Assembly (NCBI GenBank): GCA_014379885.1
Contig: JACMKW010000732.1
Location: 1-10,058 of the forward strand
Direction: 5' to 3'
Length of the DNA stretch: 10,058 nt
Source of the DNA: Rhizobacter sp.
GTDB taxonomy: Bacteria > Pseudomonadota > Gammaproteobacteria > Burkholderiales > Burkholderiaceae
A program made the position numbers and the translations under genes. This document shows positions 4,955 through 10,058 of the stretch, in pieces. Below the pieces are notes generated by a model. The model saw nothing but the letters and a program-made list of their open reading frames with translations, made no database searches and was not told the DNA's origin. Every line of letters starts with the position of its first letter. Position 1 is the stretch's first letter.

Positions 4955-5725
4955 ATGCTGAAAGGTAAAACTGCCCTCGTCACCGGCTCCACCAGCGGCA
5001 TCGGCCATGGTGTGGCGCTGTGCCTGGCGCGCCAGGGGGCCAACGTCATCTTGAACGGCTTCGGTGAGTTCGAGCCGGCACGCGCCGAGGTGTCAGCGCT
5101 GGGCGTGAAGGCCGGCTACCACGGGGCCGACATGAGCAAGCCGGCCGAGATCGAGGCCATGATGGCCTACGCCCAGGCCGAGTTTGGCGGCGTCGACATC
5201 CTGGTCAACAACGCCGGCATCCAGCATGTGGCGAATGTTGAAGACTTTCCCGTTGCGAAGTGGGACGCCATCATCGCCATCAACCTGAGCTCGGCCTTCC
5301 ACACCACGCGGCTGGCCATTCCGCAGATGCGCAAGAAGAACTGGGGCCGCATCATCAACATCGCCTCGGCGCATGGCCTGGTGGCCTCGGCGCAGAAGTC
5401 GGCCTATGTGGCGGCCAAGCACGGCATCGTGGGCTTCACCAAGTCGATCGCACTGGAGACGGCCACCACCGGCATCACCTCCAACGCCATTTGCCCGGGC
5501 TGGGTGCTGACACCGCTGGTGCAAAAGCAGATCGACGACCGCGCGGCGCGTGAAGGCATCACGGTCGAGAAAGCCAAGGTCGATCTGTTGAGTGAGAAGC
5601 AGCCTTCGCTTCAGTTCGTGACGCCCGAGCAGCTGGGCGAGCTGGCGGTGTTCATGTGCTCGCCAGCCGGCGACAACGTCCGCGGCGTCGCTTGGAACGT
5701 CGACGGCGGCTGGGTGGCGCAGTAA
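4955..5725 (+). CDS. bdhA: D-3-hydroxybutyrate dehydrogenase (SDR family)
   Basis: Oxidises D-3-hydroxybutyrate to acetoacetate with NAD+, a step in using PHB or ketone bodies; cytosolic, normally a tetramer. The protein is 256 residues, typical for this enzyme. The cofactor motif TGSTSGIGHG is at residues 10-19 and NNAG at 85-88. The classical SDR tetrad is Asn110, Ser138, Tyr151 and Lys155 (YVAAK). Residues Gln90, His140, Lys148 and Gln192 sit where the substrate-binding Gln, His, Lys and Gln of characterised bacterial 3-hydroxybutyrate dehydrogenases are, at a constant offset of four, which supports this substrate rather than a generic SDR call. The C-terminal NVDGGWVAQ is also family-typical. 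The start ATG at 4955 has GGAGG 7 bases upstream; a frame open from 4904 has no such site. It is transcribed divergently from the hydrolase-relA operon and convergently with the SIMPL gene. Confidence 0.95.
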   Translation: MLKGKTALVTGSTSGIGHGVALCLARQGANVILNGFGEFEPARAEVSALGVKAGYHGADMSKPAEIEAMMAYAQAEFGGVDILVNNAGIQHVANVEDFPVAKWDAIIAINLSSAFHTTRLAIPQMRKKNWGRIINIASAHGLVASAQKSAYVAAKHGIVGFTKSIALETATTGITSNAICPGWVLTPLVQKQIDDRAAREGITVEKAKVDLLSEKQPSLQFVTPEQLGELAVFMCSPAGDNVRGVAWNVDGGWVAQ

Positions 5726-5728
5726 TCA

Positions 5729-5766
5729 AGCCCCCCCAGTCGCGATACGTCGCTTGCCGCGCTCGC
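5729..5766. repeat. Intergenic repeat, copy C (bdhA/SIMPL gap)
   Basis: The gap between the convergent bdhA and SIMPL genes shares CCCCCCAGTCGC (5732-5743) with the left edge of block B (1610-1621). CCCCCCAG also occurs at the phaR side of copy A. It then has a short stem, GCGA-TACG-TCGC (5742-5753), and a run of GC-rich CGC/CTTGC words like the outer end of block B. It appears to be a shorter or degraded member of the same family. No intrinsic terminator is evident for either gene. Confidence 0.5.
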
Positions 5767-5767
5767 T

Positions 5768-6466
5768 TTATTTCAACAGTTGCACCGTGCCGTTCACCGT
5801 GACTGACACGGTGCCCTTGCCCAGCTCCACCGGCAGGCTCTCAGATGCATCAGCTGCCTTCGCGTTCATGCGCACCATGCCCGCCGAGGCGTAGTTCACC
5901 GGCTCGTTGCTGTTCACGTTGACCTCACGCACGGTGTAGCCGCTGAAGCCGAACTGCTTGGCATAGTCGGCCGCCTTGGCGCGGTAGCGTGCGATGGCGT
6001 CTGCCGCCACGTCGCTTTCCACTTTTTCGCGTTGCTCTTTCGACAAGCCCGTGCCCACCCGCGCAATCGTCATCGTGGTGATGCGCCCGGTGAGTTTGGC
6101 AATGCCGGGAATGTCACGCCCTTCGATGCCGAGCTCCGCCGTGCCTTGCCAACCGGTGATGCCGCCCTTGTTCGAGTAGCGCGGGAAGAGCGAGAAGTTG
6201 CCTGTCTGCACGTCGATCTGGCCTGGCTTGGCCACCTTCTTGGCTTCAGCAAGCGCCGCATCGAGCGCCTGCTTGAGGGCCGACTGCACCGTGGCCGCAT
6301 CGGTGCCGTCGCGCGCGGTTGACAGCGTCACGCTGAGCAAATCCTTGGTCACCTCGAGGCTGGCGCTGGCCGACAGGCCAATCACATTCTGCGGCGGAGG
6401 GTCAGCCGCCCACACCGGGGCAGCAGCCAAAGCCAATACCAGCGCCATCTTGATCTTGTGTGTCAT
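5768..6466 (-). CDS. SIMPL-domain (DUF541) exported protein
   Basis: A 232-residue member of the SIMPL/DUF541 family, which includes E. coli YggE; members have been linked to oxidative-stress tolerance, but the biochemical role is unsettled. Residues 1-20 are a signal peptide: a basic MTHKIK, a hydrophobic stretch, then VWA with cleavage before ADPPPQ, so the protein should be periplasmic. The mature part has the family pattern: a first beta segment (VIGLSASASLEVTKDLLSVTLS), a helix with repeated Ala/Lys (60-80), VQTGNFSLFPRYSNKGGITGWQGTAELGIEG (86-116), a helix of about 145-172, and final strands TVSVTVNGTVQLL. The start ATG at 6466 has AGGAG 6 bases upstream. The preceding DUF1501 stop (TAA) lies inside that Shine-Dalgarno region, so this is the third gene of the operon and probably translationally coupled. 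Confidence 0.9.
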   Translation of the reverse strand: MTHKIKMALVLALAAAPVWAADPPPQNVIGLSASASLEVTKDLLSVTLSTARDGTDAATVQSALKQALDAALAEAKKVAKPGQIDVQTGNFSLFPRYSNKGGITGWQGTAELGIEGRDIPGIAKLTGRITTMTIARVGTGLSKEQREKVESDVAADAIARYRAKAADYAKQFGFSGYTVREVNVNSNEPVNYASAGMVRMNAKAADASESLPVELGKGTVSVTVNGTVQLLK

Positions 6467-6476
6467 GCAGTTCTCC

Positions 6477-7646
6477 TTAAGTCTCAATGAAGGGCAACAG
6501 GTCGAAGCGCCCTCGCACCACGGGCTCGGGATTCAGCCCCCACCACTGGCGGGCGATGGTCGCATAGACCTGCCGGAAATCGGCGGTATGCAGCAGGTTC
6601 TGTGTGGCATCGAGCCGGTCGAGGTCAGGCATCGTGCCAACCACACCACCACGCACTGCGCCACCCAAAACAAAGTGCGGAGCGGCCGTGCCGTGGTCGG
6701 TGCCACCGCTCTGATTCTGCCGCGCGCGGCGTCCAAATTCTGAATACGTCACCACCAAGCTGCGCTCCCATGCACCGGCTTCCACCAGCCCCGCGCGCAA
6801 GGCCACCAGGCCATCCGCCAATTGCTTGAGCAGCGTGGCATGCGTGCCCAATTGACCACGGTGCGTGTCAAAGCTGCCATGCGTGAGGTGAAACACCGGA
6901 ACCCCGCCACGGCCTTTCTGACCTGCCACGATCTGGCAGGTGGCACGCACCGCTTGGCCGAAACCGTCTTTGGGGAACTCGGTGGCGAGCGGCGTGGCGC
7001 CCTGATTGCGCAAACCATCTGCCGCTTGCAACACGCCTGCTTCCACCCGCAGTACGTGGGCGAGTGCGGCGTTGCCCTGCAGGTGGGCGGGCGTGACCAG
7101 GCGGGCCTGGCTCACGAAAGCGTCGGTATTGGTGAGCGACACCGCGTTGGCCCCGCTCAGCGCGCCCAGGCCAGCACTACCGACCGCCACCCCTTCGGTG
7201 GTGAAGCGCCCCGAATCGCGCAGGCCGGCAGCCATGGCGCGCGCCACCCAGCCGTCGTCAAGGTACTCGCTGGAGCGCGACGCCGTGTCCCAGATCTCGA
7301 TGGAGCGGAAGTGCGACAGGTTCGGCTGCGGGTAGCCCAGGCCCAGCAGGATGGCCATCTCGCGCTTCTCCCACATCGGCAAGAGTGGCGCGAGCGCGGG
7401 GTGTAAGCCGAGGCTGGCATCCAGGCGCAACACCTCGTCGGGCTTGAGCGCGAGGGTGGGCCGCAGCTGCGCGTAGGCAGGGTGCACATAGGGCACAACG
7501 GTGTTGAGCCCGTCGTTGCCCCCCTTCAGTTCCACCAGCACAAGAATGCGGTCGGCCGCAGACGCAGCACGTTGTGCCCAGGCCAGGCTGGGCAGCCCCG
7601 GCAGGGCCAAGCCGCTCAGGCTCAACAGTTGACGTCGATCGATCAT
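6477..7646 (-). CDS. DUF1501 protein with Tat-type signal
   Basis: A 389-residue DUF1501 family protein; distant similarity to the sulfatase/alkaline-phosphatase fold is known for this family, but no reaction is established. The N-terminus MIDRRQLLSLSGLALPGLPSLAWAQ has a twin arginine (RRQLL), a hydrophobic core and an AWA cleavage site, indicating Tat export. Family motifs follow: LVELKGGNDGLN (37-48), NLSHFRSIEIWDT (109-121), HGSFDTHRGQ (256-265), YSEFGRRARQNQSGGTDHG (301-319) and a late HTADFRQVYATI. The His and Asp residues in these motifs suggest a metal site. The ATG at 7646 is preferred, with GAGGA 8 bases upstream, because it places the twin arginine near the N-terminus. A GTG at 7661 overlaps the DUF1800 stop (GTGA) but has no Shine-Dalgarno. 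Second gene of the DUF1800-DUF1501-SIMPL operon. Confidence 0.92.
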   Translation of the reverse strand: MIDRRQLLSLSGLALPGLPSLAWAQRAASAADRILVLVELKGGNDGLNTVVPYVHPAYAQLRPTLALKPDEVLRLDASLGLHPALAPLLPMWEKREMAILLGLGYPQPNLSHFRSIEIWDTASRSSEYLDDGWVARAMAAGLRDSGRFTTEGVAVGSAGLGALSGANAVSLTNTDAFVSQARLVTPAHLQGNAALAHVLRVEAGVLQAADGLRNQGATPLATEFPKDGFGQAVRATCQIVAGQKGRGGVPVFHLTHGSFDTHRGQLGTHATLLKQLADGLVALRAGLVEAGAWERSLVVTYSEFGRRARQNQSGGTDHGTAAPHFVLGGAVRGGVVGTMPDLDRLDATQNLLHTADFRQVYATIARQWWGLNPEPVVRGRFDLLPFIET

Positions 7647-7657
7647 GGGTCGTGTCC

Positions 7658-9133
7658 TCACTTGAGCTGAAAGGTCGGGTCAAGGCTCAGCGCGCGCAGG
7701 TACGACAAACCCACCGTACCCGCCGGCATCGGGTTCACAGGCGGCGCAGCGAGCACGGCGGCCACGATTTGCGCTTGTGCGGCGGCGTCGGGCTCGCGGT
7801 CGGGCCAGGCGCCCAGCGGCTTCAGCCAGCCTTCCGCATCGAAGCGCATGCCAAAGCTCTGGCCGCCCGCTGCTTCCATGCGGGCTTGGCGCAGGGCACG
7901 ACGTTCACGCGCCCTCGCCTCCTGGATCATTTCTCGCACCATCGGTGCGGCGCTCGCGTCCATTGCCCCATCGCTGCCCACTTCCAGCGCGCGGAACAAG
8001 CGCTCGGTGAAGCGCTTTCGGTTGAGCAGGCTGGTGCTGTTGATCCAGTCGGTGTAGCCCGACCAGCCTTTCACGTTGGGCGGATAAAACAGGCTCTGGC
8101 CCAGCCGCGAGGTCACGGCCACCAAGGGCAAGGCACTGTCGAGCTGGATGTCGAACTGCCGCAGCGTGCCGACCGCCAGCTCTATCGGTGACTTGATCAG
8201 CGCAGCGCGTGACTCGGCCGCCCAGAACTGTTCGCTGAGCAGCAGCTCGCGCAGCGCTGCGTCAATGCGCCAGCCGCTGCTGCGCAATTGGTTGGCGATA
8301 CGTTCCACGCTCGCGGCATTCGGCGTCGGTGAGACGAATTCGCGCCACAGCTTGGTGGTGATGAAACGTGCGGCGGCTGGTTGCTCCAGCATCACGTCGA
8401 GTGCGCTGTCAGCGTCGAAACGCGCGGTGCGGCCGAACAGCGTCTTCTCGCCGTCGTCATGCAGACGCGGCCGCAACTGCGCGCGCCAACTCTCACGGTC
8501 GACCGCCCAGCCCGAGAAAGCCCGGGCGGCCTCCTTGATGTCGGTCTCGCCGTATTGGCCCTCACCCAGGCTGAACAGCTCCATCACCTCACGTGCAAAG
8601 TTCTCGTTCGGAGCCTGGGCACGGTTGGCGGCACCATCAAGATAGATCAGCATCGCCGGGTCACGCGCCACCGCGTGCAGCAGCTCGCGAAACGACCCCA
8701 GCGCATGCTGGCGAAACAGCTGGTGCTGGAAATACATGCCCTGCGGCTGTTGCACCTTCTGCATCGATGTGGCGAAGTGGTTGTGCCAGAAAAGCGTCAT
8801 GCGCTCGGCCAACGGTGTCGGCGTTTCGCGCATCTCCTGCAACCACCAGGCGGCCAGCGCGATGGTGTCGGTGCGAGCCTGTTGGCGGGCGTCTTTGCGG
8901 GCATCGTCATTGGCCAGGCGGCCATAAGGTGTCTGGATGGCCTCGCGCGTGAACGCCGGCGCCGGGTGCAGCGGCTGCGCCCGCTGGGCGGCGGCCAACA
9001 ACCTGTCGACTGCAGCTTCAGACGACAAGCCGACCCAGGGCGCCAGCTCGCTCGGTGAAGGCATGAACCCCGTCCGCGTCAACAGGTGCCACGCATCGGC
9101 AGCAGACAGCTGCGAAGGGATCGAGGGTTTCAT
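7658..9133 (-). CDS. DUF1800 protein
   Basis: A 491-residue DUF1800 family protein of unknown biochemical function, commonly encoded next to a DUF1501 protein. Family features are visible: AWHLLTRTGFMPSPSEL (14-30), the helical region with LFWHNHFATS (114-123), the core PNENFAREVMELFSLGEGQYGETDIKEAARAFSGW (175-209), and near the C-terminal half YPPNVKGWSGYTDWINS. No signal peptide or membrane helix is seen at the N-terminus, and the upstream frame stays open for only 17 codons with no hydrophobic stretch. The start ATG at 9133 has AAGG 6 bases upstream; a GTG two codons earlier has no better site. First gene of the operon. Its stop is 11 bases before the DUF1501 start chosen here. It is divergent from ompR across a 204-base gap. 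Confidence 0.9.
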   Translation of the reverse strand: MKPSIPSQLSAADAWHLLTRTGFMPSPSELAPWVGLSSEAAVDRLLAAAQRAQPLHPAPAFTREAIQTPYGRLANDDARKDARQQARTDTIALAAWWLQEMRETPTPLAERMTLFWHNHFATSMQKVQQPQGMYFQHQLFRQHALGSFRELLHAVARDPAMLIYLDGAANRAQAPNENFAREVMELFSLGEGQYGETDIKEAARAFSGWAVDRESWRAQLRPRLHDDGEKTLFGRTARFDADSALDVMLEQPAAARFITTKLWREFVSPTPNAASVERIANQLRSSGWRIDAALRELLLSEQFWAAESRAALIKSPIELAVGTLRQFDIQLDSALPLVAVTSRLGQSLFYPPNVKGWSGYTDWINSTSLLNRKRFTERLFRALEVGSDGAMDASAAPMVREMIQEARARERRALRQARMEAAGGQSFGMRFDAEGWLKPLGAWPDREPDAAAQAQIVAAVLAAPPVNPMPAGTVGLSYLRALSLDPTFQLK

Positions 9134-9209
9134 GCGCACCTTGCCGCAGCGAGAACAGGATGTGAGCCTAACGGCTTGTCATGCAGCCTCGCCGACACGC
9201 CACCATGGG

Positions 9210-9226
9210 CTTCACAAAGCTTCACT
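9210..9226. repeat. Direct heptamer repeat GCTTCAC, 10-base period
   Basis: GCTTCAC occurs at 9210-9216 and 9220-9226, exactly one helical turn apart, in the DUF1800/ompR intergenic region. OmpR/PhoB-type regulators bind tandem direct half-sites with 10-11 base spacing, so this could be a binding site. It is short enough to be chance. Confidence 0.3.
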
Positions 9227-9242
9227 TGGTGGTTTGGCCGCC

Positions 9243-9321
9243 CTGTCATAGATTTGTAACAAGTGGTCAGGCATGGCGGAAACCGCTCGTGAACCTGCGC
9301 ACAATCGCCGCTGTTACAAAT
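9243..9321. promoter_or_regulatory. Candidate OmpR-type operator region between DUF1800 and ompR
   Basis: ATTTGTAACA (9252-9261) and its exact reverse complement TGTTACAAAT (9312-9321) lie 60 bases apart, centre to centre, in the divergent intergenic region. TTTGTAACA resembles the half-site of E. coli OmpR targets. The left copy is preceded by CTGTCAT (9243-9249), forming CTGTCAT-N4-TTGTAAC, a direct repeat with 11-base period like a degenerate OmpR/PhoB-type box. The right copy lies 3 bases before the ompR Shine-Dalgarno. Autoregulation of ompR and co-control of the DUF1800 operon would fit. The motif comparison is from memory; no promoter hexamers are convincing. Confidence 0.4.
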
Positions 9322-9337
9322 GACGGAGAGGCCTGTT

Positions 9338-10058
9338 ATGACGCCCAACACCAACGCCCGCCCCGACCGCATCGTCGTGGTCGATGACGACGCCCGCATC
9401 CGTGACCTGCTGCGCCGCTACCTCACGCAAGAAGGCTTCGAGGTGCTGCTGGCCGAAGACTCGAAGGCGCTGAATCGCGTGCTGACACGCGAGACCGTCG
9501 ACCTGATCGTGCTTGACCTGATGTTGCCCGGCGAAGACGGCCTGTCGATCTGCCGCCGCCTGCGCGCCGCGAATGACGTGACGCCCATCATCATGCTCAC
9601 CGCCAAGGTGGAAGACGTGGATCGCATCGTCGGCCTGGAAGTCGGTGCCGACGACTACCTGCCCAAGCCCTTCAACCCGCGCGAACTCTTGGCTCGCATT
9701 CACGCCGTGCTGCGCCGCCGCCCGGCCATGGAAGCACCTGGTGCCCCGGCCAAAGACGCGCAGACCGTGACCTTCGGCCCCTTCGAGTTCGACCTGGCGC
9801 TGCGCCGCTTGTCGAAAGACGGCGAGCAGATCGCGCTGACCACCGGCGAGTTCTCCATGCTCAAGGCCTTGGTGCGCCACCCGCGCCAGCCCATGTCGCG
9901 CGAGAAGCTGGCGCAGCTGGCACGCGGCCGCGGCTTCGAGCCGTTTGACCGCAGCCTGGACGTGCAGGTCTCGCGCCTGCGCAAGATGATCGAGCCCGAT
10001 CCGTCGAACCCGCGCTACATCCAGACGGTGTGGGGCGTGGGCTACGTGTTTGTGCCAA
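9338..10058 (+). CDS. ompR: OmpR, two-component response regulator (3' end cut by window edge)
   Basis: Transcription factor phosphorylated by the sensor EnvZ, acting in osmotic or envelope-stress control. 240 residues are visible. Receiver domain (about 10-125): acidic pair Asp16/Asp17, phospho-acceptor Asp60 in LIVLDLMLPGEDGLSICRRLR, Thr88 and Lys110 in the DDYLPKPFNPRELLARI segment. The C-terminal winged helix (about 143-240) has LTTGEFSMLKALVRHPRQPMSREKL, the recognition-helix region FDRSLDVQVSRLRKMIE, and RYIQTVWGVGYVFVP. These segments match E. coli OmpR almost word for word, so OmpR is preferred over other family members. Only a few residues should be missing beyond the edge. The ATG at 9338 has GGAGAGG 6 bases upstream. 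An envZ-like kinase gene would be expected next, outside the window. Confidence 0.95.
   Translation, partial: MTPNTNARPDRIVVVDDDARIRDLLRRYLTQEGFEVLLAEDSKALNRVLTRETVDLIVLDLMLPGEDGLSICRRLRAANDVTPIIMLTAKVEDVDRIVGLEVGADDYLPKPFNPRELLARIHAVLRRRPAMEAPGAPAKDAQTVTFGPFEFDLALRRLSKDGEQIALTTGEFSMLKALVRHPRQPMSREKLAQLARGRGFEPFDRSLDVQVSRLRKMIEPDPSNPRYIQTVWGVGYVFVP

Noticed and set aside
9243..9260. A true Pho box controlling the divergent genes
   Set aside because: CTGTCAT-N4-TTGTAAC is close to the Pho consensus, but the adjacent regulator is clearly OmpR, and the second half-site and spacer deviate. It is kept only as a general OmpR/PhoB-family site.
1..10058. CRISPR array, defence island, toxin-antitoxin pair or prophage genes
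   Set aside because: No regularly spaced direct repeats and no recognisable proteins of these types are present. The coding content is core metabolism, regulation and exported DUF proteins.

Overview
This is a GC-rich chromosomal window that looks like a betaproteobacterium of the order Burkholderiales. The Rubrivivax/Leptothrix/Methylibium-like lineages are my best guess. The inference rests on a PHB regulator of the PhaR type, a RelA of the beta/gammaproteobacterial type, an OmpR ortholog with near-identical motifs, and GC-rich hairpin repeats between genes. No transposase, integrase, phage gene or CRISPR array is visible. I assigned the organism from protein style only, without a database search.

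Layout, left to right. The minus strand carries the 5' part of rimO (1-356, running off the window), then phaR (456-1037), a small gene of unknown function (1133-1447), a strong intrinsic terminator (1463-1499) and a tRNA-Val(GAC) gene (1515-1589). A roughly 190-base block of stacked hairpins (1607-1792) separates the tRNA from relA (1799-4042). relA overlaps the stop codon of an upstream alpha/beta-hydrolase gene (4039-4905). Only 49 bases further on, bdhA (3-hydroxybutyrate dehydrogenase, 4955-5725) is transcribed divergently. Facing bdhA is a three-gene minus-strand operon: DUF1800 (7658-9133), DUF1501 (6477-7646) and a SIMPL-domain protein (5768-6466), packed with overlaps or gaps of about 10 bases. 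Divergent from it, and cut by the right edge, is ompR (9338-10058).

How the genes work together. phaR (PHB-responsive repressor) and bdhA (oxidation of the PHB breakdown product 3-hydroxybutyrate) belong to storage-polymer metabolism. relA, which makes (p)ppGpp under amino-acid starvation, lies between them, so a starvation/carbon-storage neighbourhood is plausible, though not proven. The DUF1800-DUF1501-SIMPL operon is a conserved but poorly characterised set, with export signals on the last two products. The divergent OmpR is a candidate regulator by position.

Most of the window is ordinary core genome. The least explained parts are non-coding: a 51-base exact inverted repeat flanking phaR to tRNA-Val, a 27-base palindrome in the hairpin block, a dyad in the hydrolase/bdhA intergenic region, a pair of 10-base inverted motifs 60 bases apart between DUF1800 and ompR, and a small gene whose Shine-Dalgarno directly follows a tRNA terminator.
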